64,000 bases of DNA from positions 27,311,602 through 27,375,601 of the forward strand of contig OZ020313.1 of the NCBI GenBank assembly GCA_963971305.1, in the 5' to 3' direction. The DNA comes from Arcuatula senhousia (Eukaryota; Mollusca; Bivalvia; Mytilida; Mytilidae). The notes under the pieces were generated by a model. The model was not told where the DNA came from, searched no databases, and was given only the letters and a program-made list of their open reading frames with translations. The position numbers were made by a program, and so were the translations under genes. This document shows, piece by piece, positions 22,801-37,800 of the stretch (position 1 is the stretch's first letter; every line of letters begins with the position of its first letter).

Positions 22801-25800
22801 TACAGAATTAAGAGATATCATGCTATTTGTTTTATTTAAAAAACAGACTACTGGTATTAACAAGACATCACATTCAACTGATATCACTCCTCTGTGTTTA
22901 TACATCATACACATGATACATGTCGCGAATCTAAATATGTTACCTAGCAATAATGTACATAATGTAGCTCCTATGTCATTTTGGATCCACCGTATCAAAG
23001 ACCTCACAGGAGCTACATTGTTGTAACTAAATGTCAGCACTATTCTACATGCATCGATTTATACACTTAATCATGTTAATCTACACCCACCTTTGCACAC
23101 TTAAAGTGAATCAACGTACAACAAGCATAAATCTTTGTTCTGTACTCTTAATGTTTAACCGTTTAGATAATCAACATTTTTGTGTGGGTACTTGTTTCGC
23201 CTACATGTATTTTGTACATTGTACCTTGTTATTTGTTCTTTTCAAGAAAAACAGTACAATAATTTTAATACGTTTAACATGCAAGGCTAGACATGCTTTA
23301 GTTGCTTATTCATTTAAAGATAAAGCGTGTGTAAAGTAACTTTAATATATTTACATAACTGATTATAAAGTGTGAAGTGTTTGATTATAGTATGTATATT
23401 TGATTTCCGTCTAGTTTATTTTGAGAAAAACACTCAGTACTAACTAAAGTCCGGTAAATAAATAGTAGAACGTTTATTAAACGATACTCTCTCGTGATAC
23501 ATTCATAAATAACATGTATGTATAAAAAAACAAGATATATGAAATGTATAGCAAAAGCGATGCTAAAGAATAGATTGTATGTACGAAAATAACTCAAAGG
23601 ATCTAAATACTGAAATAATATACATGATATATAAAATGTCCAGCAAATCGTTTACTTAAGGACATACGTATAGCGATACTGAATAGTAGGACCCATCGGA
23701 TGTTCTGCAGCTGTCTGAATTACCCTACCCTAACCCATCCAAATAATCCCCGATTGGCGTCAAGTCTCCATTTCCTCTTCTTTGTCATCATATCCTGTTC
23801 ATTTGATCACCCTTTCATGTTCATTTCCTGATGTCTCCGAATTGTGACATGTGTGAGTTTAGCACTTACTCACTAAATATAATTAATTAACAACTAGCTT
23901 AATAATTAAATAGATAAAAATAATGATACTGTAAAAAGAAGAGCTCAAATATCGAAGAAGCAAAGAGACACCAATGGGCATGATGGGGCTTTCGAGTTTC
24001 AAAAGTCTGAAAGGGCAACGACAAATCCGGCAAACACAAACAAGAACAGTACGAAGAAACACAAAACACAAAAACAACCGAACGGAAATCAACAACGCGA
24101 ACTCAAGTTGTAGCAAGAGTGAACTCAGGTGCTCCGGAAGAGCAATAGCACATCCGTCTAAACAAGATAAATGCATAAAATGTATCAAGCCAGTCGCTAC
24201 AGTAGTGCATGCACAGCTTTATTGCATAAGGCATGTAAGGGATCATTATATTTAATGTGCCATAAAATATGTTCTAAAGCTTTAGTAGTCTAAAATCTGA
24301 GACACGGTTATGTTGATAAAATACCTTTGAATAGTCATTTAGAAGATTAACATGCTTAATAAATGATAAATGCAACCCGAATAAGTGTTACAATTTTCAA
24401 AGATTAAAACTAGATGCTTTCCGGGAGACACCCAACTTATTTTCTTCTCCCAATACGTTTCTTTCACGAGCGGTTAATTAGAAAAAATATTATATTGAAT
24501 AGCTTTGTTTTTATGGTCATTTTATTTTAAAGAAATAGCCATTGGCGTAATTTACTGAGGTTTTTGTTTCACCAAATCTGTAGCAAAACATTAATAGCGT
24601 GTATGTATGCATGCAACCTGTTGGTCTCATGAATAATTCATGTCTTCTTTTTACTCTGAACTTATTGATTGTGTCCTTAACCGTTAGCTCAAGTTGAGTC
24701 ATGATAATTATGCCACAACTTCAGCATGCTCGATATATTGATAAGACATTGTCTTTTCTAAAAAATCAGAGTTCCGTATCTGGAACTTAATAGTGCCATT
24801 GTAAATGCAGGACGATTTGAGATGAATCATGACTCTGGATGGCTGTGTGGATTTTAAAACGACATTGAAAAAAGCAATAAATCTATACTTGGTAGAAGCG
24901 GCAACAGAAAAAATTGAAAATCGTAAACCAAGATCAAAAATATTGACGGATATCATTAAAAACAGAAAGTAAATGATTGTTAACCCTCTATGGTACACGT
25001 ATGGACATTCTATCGTGCTCAAATGTAGCTATGTATTTATTATTATTTAAAGCAGACAGCAAACCATATTGGTTATTGCTTTACAAAACGTAATGTTATA
25101 AGACATAAACAATAGAAAAAAACTTGCAGGGTATATCTTTGATTGAAGACTAGAAATACAAGACAAGAGTTAAGACAAAACATCATGTGTATTACTTTAA
25201 GCAGGACTTGCTTTCGCTTTTGGGGCACCTGTGTTCACGCTAGTTTCGAAGCTTGTGTTTCTCTTTCCTCTTACAAGATTAGGTTATATTTTTGATCTGG
25301 TTGTCCAAATATTTTCACAATAAACGTTCGAAAATTGGTTTGCGACATATGCTTGACGACCAACATGTCTAGTATAAATGTAAAATTTGTAATTAAATGC
25401 AAACCTAATCTGAGTCGCTAGATGATATACAATGATAGTAATATTGTGAAAATGTCTACGGGATAAAAATACAAAACCATGGAAGTATCAAATTTAATAA
25501 TAATGATTATGCCAATCTCCTAACCAACGCTAAGTTTGTCCCATGTACATGATGAAGTTCATGAAATATTTATTAAACAAGAGGCCCTAGGAGCCTGAAT
25601 CGCTCCCCTGGTTTCAATGACTTACTGTAACAATATTTCACTTTGCCAACACCCAATCATGACAATGAAACCATTGGAAAGCTCTATTTAGCTAAGCATA
25701 ACAAATGGGTGGCACAATCTTTTATGAAATACAATCCAATCTACTTTTTTTCATTTAACGGGCCATAACTCCTATAAGGGTCATTTGATAATTTAGACCT

Positions 25801-28800
25801 AATGGACAATTTTGTAGAACTCAATTAGCTTAACATTGAGTAAGCATCAGTTTTTCTCTATCTGCTATAGTTTCATTCTACAGGCTAAACAAGATGATAA
25901 AATGCTTATTTAGGGTCCATAACTCCTAAAAGGAGTCATTTTAAAACTTTGACCCTATGGAGATTTTTGAAGAGCTAAATTATCTCAACATTTAGATAAG
26001 CAAAACTTATTCTCTACATGTACTAGCTTTCACAATTTTTAAGGCTAAAACCACTATTTTTTGGCATTTAAGGGGTCATCTGACAATTTCGAGCTAATGT
26101 ACAATTTTGTAGATCACAATTGCTGAATATTTAAGCAAGCAAACCATTTTCTCTATCTTCTATAGTTCACAATCTATAAGGCTAAAACCATTATTTTGGG
26201 CATTTAAGGGGCTGTAACTCCTATAAGGGGACATCTGACAATTTCGACCTAATGGACAATTTTGTAGATCTCAATTAGTTCAACATTTAAGCAAGCAAAA
26301 CCTGTTCTCGATCTTCTATAGTTCACAATCTATAAGGCTAAAACCATTATTTGGGGCATTTAAGGAACCGTAACTCCTATAAGGGGACACCTGACAAATT
26401 CGACCTAATGGACAATTTTGTAGATCTCAATTAGTTGAACATTTAAGCAGGAAACTTTTTTCGATCTTCTATAGTTCACAATCTAAAAGGCTAAAACCAT
26501 TATTTTTGGCATTCAAGGGGTCGTAACCCCTATAATTCATCTGACAATTTCGATCCAATGGGCAATTTTGTCAAGCTTTCTTAGCTGAATAATATGCAAT
26601 TGAAATAACTTCAATATCTTATATACTTCTTGAGATATAGGTATGATAAATGCAAAATTAGAAAAAATCAAGAAAAGGGGCAATTACTCCCACATGGTGT
26701 GTTGGAATTTCTTCTAAATTTCAGGGTAGGTAGATTTTGACGTGCTGATCACTTTTATCCCTGTCCAAAATTTTGATATCTGTCACCGTCATGACCGTGT
26801 TTGACATTATTTGCAAAAATCTGCTGTTTTACCCCCTGTTCTATTTTTAGCAACGGCGGCCATGTTTTTAATTGGATCAATTTAAAATAAGGATCATTTG
26901 TAGCTAACATGTCATTTATCATTCATGCCAAGTTTAGGTTAAATTTGTTAAGTGGTTTCAGAGGAGAAGATTTTTGAAATTTTTAATATACGACGACGAT
27001 CGACGACAGACACATAGTGCCTTTGGCCAGGTGATCTAAAAGGAAATTTCTTTAAAGTAGTTAAGGAATCGAAACGATTATCATGATTATAAGTGAGATC
27101 GAATTATACGTACATGAGCATGATGAGAGAGCTTCGATCCTTTCTATACATATACATAAAACAATGTAAAAGTTGTTGATCCAGGAATTTGCTAAGGTGC
27201 CCGTATACATTTTGCCAATGCAATATCACGCTTCATCGATTTCCTATACATGTACATTGAACCAATACAATTTTCAAAAGAGGACCCGGTGCCACTTTAA
27301 CACCCCCACCCACATCCGCATTTATCATGTTTATTGCAATTTATTTTGGCATTTTCAGATTACTCAGTTCGTAACGTTTAACCAACAGTGTAAAACGCTT
27401 ATCACTGAATGTGGGAAGTCTCTTATTTAGATAAATGTTAGTACCACCAAACCCCCATCGTTATGCATTTTTAAAACTTTCTACCAGTTGTGTATGTTTT
27501 ATTCCACCTCCCCCTTTTTCATATGATCTTCAAAATGTAAGTGTTTCTTATCATCAATTCATGTTCATTTTATCACCCTTTTTCAAGTTCATCGCGTCTA
27601 TAAATATCCTATATAGGGTTGCAAGGGCGTTAAATACCAACTCACTCACTCACAGACCTGCCAGACGTTTTCTACTGATTATTGCATTTTAAAACGAGTC
27701 TATAAATAAGTGACAAAGACTATATCATAAATATTAGACCCAAGTACGTAATATTGCATGTATATATTTTTAACACTAAACATATAAGTAATATTGTACT
27801 ATTTTGGGAATAAAGTTATTAAGTATGCACTTATGACTTAATTGAAAAAAGCCATGTTATTAGCCAATTGCGTAATTTTCTTTATCTTCCAGATATAGAG
27901 TTTAATCCGACTGAGTGTTTATATATCTGCTCATTTACTGTCATGACTTGCCGTTACTGTTTATATTTTTTTAAAACAGTATCATCCTTAAGGCCTTGAT
28001 GGGTTATATGCTAATACATAAAACATTGAGCAGTTTAAAATTCAGCCGAGGTGCTCCACTCAAATAGTTTGAAATACCAAAAATACATACTGAAATATTA
28101 CCCTAAAATGATAAATATAGAAGCAAACGTATTAAGTTCGATTTGCAATAAGTAAGGAACTAGCATTTTGAAAGGTCTTTTTTTAAGAAATGGCGACTTT
28201 GTGTGTACATAAATCCCCTTAACTGAAGGATAGGAACATTGAAGCCATTTTTGAAATATGAGACAACTGACATGACTGAATCATTGGCGACCAATGAATT
28301 GTTCAACAACAATAACAGGAAAAACATTTTTGTAATCATTCATGGTAATGATGATAGTTCTTCAACACATTAGCCATTGTTTACCATTATATAATTCCTA
28401 TAGCTAGTTCCTTGACATTTTTCTGACAGTGCCAAATAAACTGTTTACAAACGGTCTCCCTGGAAACGTTTAATGTCATCTTCTGCTGTTATTTGCATTA
28501 ATGGTGCAGATAGCTTTATTAATGAGAAATTTGATAAATGAACTTTGTATGTAGCCTGCATGTCACATGCCATCTAAAGTGCATTAGCCTATCGTTTCGT
28601 AATTTCATGACCGACTTGGTTCTGGTTACAAAAATGTATTATTGTCTTGGCCTTTGTGTAATATTTTTGTCTACAATGGAATATTGATTGATTGATTTTT
28701 ATAATTTGTGATTATTTGGTATCCAAAAGTGTCCATAATTTACAAATGAGTATCTGTGCTCTTTAATCACCAAAAAGTAAATATTGCCTAATGCGCCATC

Positions 28801-31800
28801 ATTGCATGTCTAGTATTACACTATAAAATGAAGCCATGTCTTCGTTATGTATGTAACTTAAATAAAATGTTGCAAAGCTTTCCTTGTTCTTGTCCTGATT
28901 ACGACTGAAATTCTGTCAACTGAATATTAAGCAAACAATATTCAATCAAAGATAAGCTTTCTTTTAAAAAAAACTCAATGAGAAAACTCATTGCTGATGT
29001 AACTTTTATACTGTATTTACATGACTTAGACATTTCTGCAGTAGAGGATTAGGGGAACATTCGACCTGGGCCCCTCCCCCTTCAAAAGATAATTGAATTA
29101 ATATATGGAAGTAACTTAAGCTTGAGGGACCTGGCCCCGTATCTGGGCAGTAAATGCCCTTTTGGGACCCTCCGCAATGAACCCAATAACATAGCTCTCT
29201 TTGGACATGTTGGATGCTTGTCACAATATTAAGAAAGTCTGACATTAAGCTAATGATAAAATTATTTATTTTTTATTTTTCAGTTAATAGGATGTGCTTT
29301 ACTAGGTGTCGGAATATGGATTTTGGTCGACGACGAATTCGACAAGTACACAGACGGTGTCGACGAATTCAGCCTCCTGTTTACGGCAGCATACGTTGTA
29401 ATTGTTCTCGGGATAATTGTCATGGTCATAGGTTTTCTAGGTTGCTGTGGGGCAATTAGAGAAAGCCAGATTATGCTGGCATTGGTAAGATATAATACAA
29501 ATTTTAACATACACATGTAGAAGTTAAGAAATGAACGCGCATTTCTTCTATTTCTATTTTTTAAATGTTCTCGAAAACCGTTGTCTATAAAAGCAACAAC
29601 CTTGACAACGGAAATCAAAGACATCGACACAAGAAACAAGCAAAAGTTTTCTCATAATGCAATTATTAACAATGTTTTACATTTTACATGTGTTTTAGGC
29701 ACAAAAAATGCATAACATCACATATTACTTTTCACGTATTTTGTTAAAAAAATCTTCAAAACAGGAGGAAGATAATTGTGAAAAGTAAATGTATACATGT
29801 ATGTAAAGATATTCAAAAGGATAACGGAATGCAAGGTTCATCAAGGAAATCTATTCAAAGTTAAAACAAAAATGCAAAGGTTATCAACACAATTGTGATA
29901 TCAACAGCTAAGCATTTTTACTTTAATGTTAGTCTTTTTATGTGGAGAAATGAAAGGGTTGTTTTTATCATACACTTTGAAAAACTAAATTGGTCATTAT
30001 GCTTTATTTATATGCTAGTTTCACTTGGGATTTTTTTAATTCAATTACAAGTCTGGCAAGCATTTATAACAATTTCATGATCATTCATGTCCGTAGAAAA
30101 AAAACAAAACTAAGATTTCAGTTCTACTTGTACACCATATACCAGATTCTTATTTATAGAAGAAACTTTTCACTGTTCCAACCAGCTTCGATTATTGAAT
30201 GTCCTCAAATGTCATAAACAAGCAAGTCGATATTGTATCAACCTTTTCTGAAAATTGGGAAATTTGTCATGTTATCATCTGATAGAAACAAAAAGCCCAC
30301 CCTTTTTCCACGACACACCTCGGAGACTCTTCTGAAACCACTTAACATTTTTTGCTAAAATTTTGTACGATTGTTTGTCATCATATATAAAATAGTTAAT
30401 CATATTATAACACCATCTTGATTAGACAAATTTAACATAAGTTGTGTGATACTTTATCGACTTGGTGCACTGTTTGTAAAAGTAGCTGGTGGGTGAAACT
30501 CCTCTGGGAGGAGCTGAACGGATTTTGCTGACATTTTGTAGGATATTTGATCATGATATTAAAATGCTCATGATGTCGCAATGCCTTTTTGATTCGACAC
30601 ATTTTATAGGAGTAAAGGGACTTTATCTTCTTAGAAACATCTGGAGAAACATCAAATCTCCTGAAACTGCTTAGTATATTTTGCTCACATTTTGTAGAAT
30701 GGTGTTTGATTCCCATCTGAAGTACAAAAAACATGTATAGCTGGTTTTGATGGGTTTTAGTTTTAAGGTGGCGGGGTTCATAGCCATTTGAGACATGTCC
30801 TTGTTTTATGCAGAATGGTCACATTTTGATGTATCCCAAAAAGTATATAAAAATTTCCATGTACAAGAATGCCATGTATGTTTTTCCTTTCAGTTCTTCG
30901 CCTGCCTGTTTATAATCTTTGTAGCCATTCTGGGAGTTGCTATCTATATGATAGTCGCCAATGATGGGGTAAGTAAAAAAGTAAAGCAAAGTTATATTCA
31001 TGTTCATTACATCACACTTTTTGTGGTCATCTCCCTGATATAGGCTCCAGTCGTCCAATTTAGGGTTTTGGATTTACAAGACCTAATCAATGATTTTGAA
31101 ATTTTTTATATAGATCATGTAGATTGTGAGTATGTAGATTGTGAGTACAAAATTTGCTTAAATTTCAGGTCCTGGGCTAGTTTCCATGACTTTATAATAG
31201 CCAAATCTTGCTGCTTCGGGGAAGCGAAAAGCAATAACTTACTAACTAACTGACTAACCAAAATTATCCTTCACTATAAAGAAACAAATGTCACGTGAAA
31301 TAAGCTAGAAGGAAAAGTTATAATTGAAAAAAAAATGGCTTAAAGGCATATTGTCTACCAAAATGACCGAAATCGGTTTTTTTCGTACCCATTTTTTTAA
31401 TGTTTTTTGTTTTGTTAGTAAAAAATATTTTTAAGTCTTGTAAGTAGACAATATCCCTTTAAAATCGTCGTTTCCTTATCAATGAAAATTAAACTCGTAA
31501 AATCTATAATACATTACTTATAGGTGTAAAAACTATGTAAAAAGCTGCAATAATTATATTGACCACGTGAAGATGAACGTAGAACAAGGCAAACTACTGC
31601 AGTAAATTTCAAACCATATATACAGGGACGGATCCAGAAGTTTAGTTTAGGGGACGCACATATTTTTTTCGAAATTGCTTTAGTGTTTTCTGCGTGGATT
31701 TTATGCAAAAACATGTTTCCAAGTTTTAAAGGATGCAAGTCCGTCACGCCTCTCTAAATCCGCACCTGATACACATATCACTATAATTATTTCTCTTGAC

Positions 31801-34800
31801 CATTTCTGTGTTAATCAAATGAGCGTTTTATTCACTAGATCAAGAACATTGTCGGTGAAGTCTTCAAAAGCAAAGTAGAAAAGGTCTGTGAAAATGACAA
31901 GAACGAGGAGAACTTTATGAAGATGATTCAAGACAACGTAAGTAGCCATAAAAGAGGGTTTGGATGGGGGTGTCCTCAATTCTTAATTCTGAAAATGTTT
32001 TGCCTTTTATTCTTTATTCTCTAAGGTTTTGGCCACTTTATTCATTATGCTTTATTCTGTAGGTGTCATTATTCTATATTCTTTAGTTTGTTTTGGGGTC
32101 ATTATTCTATATCTGTAAACTTTTTTGGCCATTATCTCTATTCTGTAAACCCCATCCACACCCTAATAAAAGAGACTTCTAGTCTTGATTGGACAAGGAC
32201 CATTTTAGACACAAATGGGAAAGTTTTAATAACAGATTTCTCGGTTTCTTCTAAAGGGATCGATTTAAAATTTGGTGACGAGCTGTAATGTGTCTATTCT
32301 TACCAGGTTAGTCTGCTATCTATTTCCTTTTATCCAACCCGACCAACTTTTTTATAGGTCAAAAATGGGAAGTTTTCGTACCAGATTTTTCGGCTTCTAC
32401 TAACATGACTAAAGGGATTACTTTTCAATGTGATACATAGCTTTAGCATGATAACTTCCCTTTAAACAGGTTAGTCGGTCATATACTTCCTGTTTTCCCA
32501 AGTCTGTGGAATGCAAACCACCACTTAGTGCAAACCTTTGATGAAGATTGACGTGGGGTTCGGCCCACTGGTACCCAGAAACACTGGGACTAGTTTACCT
32601 TGTCTGTAGAGATTAAAACATATTTCTGGCTTTATATAGTACACGGTGTCCAACCCCCGTACAGTGCATTCCGGAAGTAGTGCGGTCCGGGACCGGACTA
32701 ATTACGGAATTGCAAAAAATAAAGTTTTTAAATGCATATTTTTCTATTTAGATGGGAGTTTAATTGTATTTTTTTTTCAGTAGAGTTACTTCCTAAACAC
32801 AAACAATTGATTATATTAGCCGCTGGTACATAGATCTTTTAATATATTTTTTAAATTCGAAAAACGCATTTTCATTTTACGAGTCCAAGGGTGAATTTGA
32901 AGCAAAAACACGTAATTTGAACTCATTTTTTTTATTGAAAATTGACAATTTAACACAGCAAAATAAAGTTTGACCTTTTATGTCTTATTTGTTTAAATTA
33001 TAAACTTGATGGTTTGTTAATAAAAGCACTATAATTATTTGAAATCAAGCACTCATAATTTGATACTGTACGGCTCGTTGCTTTTTATGGAAATCAAACT
33101 GTACGGCTCGTTGCTAAATAATGCGCATATTTTGCCTATTTCATAAACGTAAAAAATACATATAAAACTATTGCGCGATTTTATTTTAAAACCGGTTCAA
33201 GTAGTTACGGGAAGAAGAGTAAAAGAAACTGCACGAGAGAAGTGTGATAGCTGTGTAAACCTTATGAACGAGACTTTTGACCAGGAATTGGAACTTTTAG
33301 GAGTTTGACAGTTCAAATCCCTTTAATGGGTTTGGTACAACAATCACTGTCCCAGGTTTTCCAAGCTTTTTTTTAATTACCTCTTTTTGACTCCTGGCTC
33401 TCTAAATAAGATAGTAAAAATAAAAAATAAAACATACACCAAAATGCATTGCACGCAACAAACCGTCTCTTCTACGTCCACTTATTCTTATTTCGCAAAT
33501 ATACGACGACAGCGCGATAGGACGGTTTATATAGATAATATAACTATAGATATAGTTTTAAGTTAAGAGAAAACTATGTACAATTAAGAAACGTTAATTT
33601 AGTGTCGAAGTGCTGAGACAGCTGCCTTGAATGACTCAGATGATTCACTCAGACCCCACTGCCACAAAACTTCAATAAAAACCTAGTTATTCTGAGTAAT
33701 TACTAATGATGTTGAGAATATTCTCAGACTAAAGAATATTTTTTGTTTTGTGGCACCGGGGCCAGGACAAAGGAAGGTGGTTCCATGTTCAAGACGAAAC
33801 TGTGGAATTTGGTAGGAGAGACGGGTCATGTGTCTAGTGAGCCGGTTTAGTCTTTTGACCTTAGATATTTTATAAAGCATTGTCCAGTGGAGTGTTCTGC
33901 GGTTTGCTAGGGATCTCAAGTTCAGATCATATACATTTTGTATCATGTCACTAACGCTTGATTTATTATTGGAGCTACAATAGAAATACATAAACCTTAC
34001 AGTCCCGCGCTGCACTGCTTCCATATTTTTGTTGTTGGTGTCTTACTGTGTGTATGAATCCCACACGTACCAGGCTCAGTAGTTGCACTATGGATGTAGA
34101 TTCTGCCGAAGGTTTCGGAATTTTGATATGGCCCCTAGAAGCTGGGCTGTATAGGTATCCTAAGGGCACATTCCTTCGTCATGCATAATTCTTTATATTA
34201 CTATCACTCCCACTACCAGGGAAAAGTCTCATATTAATACATATACATTTGATAGTACTAGTAATGCTCATTATTTGCCCTTATACTATCAAACACCAGA
34301 GTAGTGCGGGGATATGCAGCGTGGCTGCTTCGACTAGTTTTGTTTTGTTTGTTCATTTGTTTTTTTTTCTATAGATTTTTGTTTGTTTTTGATTTTTTAC
34401 GGACCTGCTGCTGATTTTCTGAAGCCATACCGATTCATATACAAATGTACATAACATACTCATATTTTAAACCATTCATATTCTATAGGTATTAATCAAT
34501 TGTCAGAAAATCCAGAAAGATTCGCACAAGTATTGCCTACTCAAATTCTTCGATTGTTAATTTACTAACCACAAAATACTTGAATCTAAAAATATACACC
34601 CAGTTATATACCTTTAGATCCGAAAACCTATTCCAGTCGTACGTCCACACAAACTCCTTCGCAGTAGGCTTATGTTATTCTTCCCGACAAAAATAGGTCA
34701 GGATTATCCCACTGCTACATGCTTGTATGAATTCCGTCAAGATTCTTGATAAATTTTTTGGTTAAATAAATTTTCAAAATTTTCCTATAGTTAGCCATGA

Positions 34801-37800
34801 AAACATCAAATTTTCTGTAATATTTTTTTCTTAGAAGAATTAATTCAATTTCAATGTTGTAAAACCAGTTTAAATGAGTACGCACTATTTGAAAGTGAAG
34901 TAAAGTAGAAGAATTATGTAAACAATAGGGTAGCGCAATGCATTTTGGTATAATGTGAGTACTTGTCATGGTTTTTTATTTAGAGAGTAGGGGCCAAAAA
35001 GAGGCCATTGAAAAGAAGCCCTTGAGAGCCTGGTGCAGTGATTAGTGTACGGACCGTTACGGACGGGAACTAGAACTGAGAGGAGTTTGACGTCCATAAA
35101 TACAATTTATACAAATACTAAAACGGGTAATTTGGCTATGCTGTGTAACGATACTTCAAGGAGTAACCTCTTATCAGCTGCATTCGAATCAACACATTGG
35201 AAGACCCAAATCCAAAATGTTTTGAACAAAAAGTACTAAAGACCAAAACGTTCGAACAGAGTAGGACAAATCCAGCACCGAGGATATCGATACCATGTGC
35301 AGTACAAGGAAAGAAACATGGTGTTATAAACAATTCCAATGTAACAACCGGAAATTTCAAAAGAAAAAAATATATGGGAAGTTTATCCTCCTGTATAGTT
35401 TTTTTTTTGTTGTTGCTTTTTTTTGTTTTATTATGATATTTATTGATATTATACAGCCACAGTCAATGTCTTCTATATCCCGAGCACATGAGTGAGTGGA
35501 TTTGTGTTTTACCCCCAAGCAACGCTATATAGTTTATTTATAAGCGATGGAACAGAAAGTATGATAAAATGAACATGAAATGATGATGAGAAATGTGGGG
35601 TCAGCGGGAAACATGGGAACAGTTAATTTCGAACAGAAAGGGAGAGAGGCGAAAAACTTAGCTTATGTGGCGCACTAGCTTGATGGCCCACAAAGGGGTA
35701 ATTTACGTGCATGAAGCGTGGCACTTTCCACACACGTTGGCTTACTATGGTCAGCAGTTATGGTGCCCGTATTATAGACCAGACAAACCCCGCGAACGAG
35801 GGCCACGGTACCAAATTCAGCCACCTAGGGTACACACTCCGTCTCTCTGAGACTGAGCACTGACCCGATATCAGAATCCCAAGACCCTTAGTCGCCTCTT
35901 ACGATAAGCTGGGTTCTGCTGTTAGGGGCCTATTCATCTAATTATTTGTTTGTTGTCTTTATTTGACTGCTTAACAATATCTTACAGTGCCTCTTTACGA
36001 GTTGGCTAGGAAATGTTAACTAGTAATAATTAAAACAAAGTCTCCTATCTTTTTTGATTTAAAAACGTATTAAAAGATACTTTTCATCAGGCATCAGGCG
36101 CAAAAAGGTGCAACGGGCCGTACAGTTTCAGAGTGAGTACGCGCAACGAACCGTACAGTATCATTGCAACGGGCCGTACAGTGAAGAAAAAACTATGATC
36201 TCTATTTTCTTTTAAAGTATGTAGTTTTACCTCCAATTGTTGAATGATTTCCAAAACTATACTAATGAAGTTTCTGTTGATACACAGAAAATTAATTAAA
36301 TGTTTGTGTAGTACCAAATATGTATGATTTTTCAGTCGAGTTTTCTAATAAAATATCATGACCCTAATGCGTTTTCAAAAGTATACGACGAAGAATTAAG
36401 GATTCTTGTATTTGTGTATTTATTCATTTTACAAAAGGTTTCCTTTACACGAATCATAGTCAAAAAGTATTTTTGGACAATTTAATGTATTCATATTCAA
36501 GGTTTTCTTAATCGACACTCAAATTTCCTTCCTTGTTTACCATTGAAAAACGCACTACTTCCGGAATGCACTGTACGGGGGTTGGACACCGTGTAGTATG
36601 TATTTTATAAGATTTGTCTTTGTCATCTGAAGATCGGTGGTTTTCTTTAATATGTGTTGTTACTACCACAATATTTAACCCATTTGCATCTTTAAAACAT
36701 AAACCATTATAAAAAGTCATTTTATAAGCTCACCTGGACCGAAGGTCCGTGTGAGCTATTGCCATCACTTGTCCGTCGTCCGTCGTCGTTAACATTTTTC
36801 AAACGTTAACTCCTCTAACACCATAAGTCCAATGGCTTTTAAATCTGGCACAGTTGTTAATTAGCATAGGTAGTATAAAACTAGCGTGGGGATTTTTGAT
36901 TTGTTGAAAAACATGGCCGCCATGGCTAAAAATAGAACATAGGGTAAATTGCAGTTTTTTGCAAATAACTCAAAAACGGTAACAGATATCAAAATTCTGG
37001 CGTGGGTAAAAGTTATCAGCACCTCAAGATCTACCTGCCCAGAAATTTTCAAGAAGATCCAACAACCGATGTAGGAGTTATTGCCCTTTTTCTGGATTTT
37101 TTCAAAATTTTGCACTTATTTAGCCCTATATCTTGAAAACTATACAAGATATTTTAAAAATTCAAATTGCATATGATTAAGCACATCAAGATCTACATTT
37201 CATGTAATAAGGTCAAAGCTGTAGAACCATTTCTTTTAGGAGTTATGGCCCTTAAAGTGTCAAATTTTACCATTTTTCATTACTTTTATCCTGAATTTCA
37301 AAGATTAACTTGTCTGACACCATACATTTAACTTCAACCAAACTTGGCACAGTTGTTTAATAGCATTAATGCTACAATTCAATCGTTCGGATTTTTGATT
37401 CGTCAAATAATATGGCCTCCATGGCTTAAATAGAACATAGGGGTCAAATTACAGTTTTTTGCAAATAACTCAAAAACGGTAACAGATATCAAAATTCTGA
37501 TGGGAGACAAAAGTGATTAGCATCTCAAGATCTACCTGCTCTGAAGTTTTCAAGAATATCCAACAAACGACATAGGAGTTATTGCCCTTTTTCTGGATTT
37601 TTTTCAAAATTTTTCACTTATTTAGCCCTATATCTTGAAAACTATACAAGATATTTCAAAAATTCAAATTGCATATGATTAAGCACATCAAGATCTACAA
37701 TTCATGTAATTAGGTCAAAGCTGTAGAACCATTTCTTTTAGGAGTTATGGCCCTTAAAGCGTCAATATTTACTATTGTTCATTACTTTTCCCCTGACTTG

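Larger units (their letters stand above)
32641..36594. mobile_element. DNA transposon-like element with 44-bp terminal inverted repeats
   Basis: 32641-32684 (starting ACACGGTGTCCAACCCCCGT) is the exact or near-exact inverse of 36551-36594. The motif CTGTACGGCTCGTTGC occurs at 33066 and 33099, and its inverse at 36110, 36143 and 36166, giving subterminal inverted clusters. The ends are preceded by T and followed by A, so a TA target site is possible with termini starting CACGG. No transposase is visible. The interior holds a LINE fragment, a SINE and a family A copy as later insertions. It lies in tetraspanin intron 4. Confidence 0.85.

Noticed and set aside
36861..37115. 84-aa minus-strand ORF
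   Set aside because: It is part of a family B repeat unit.
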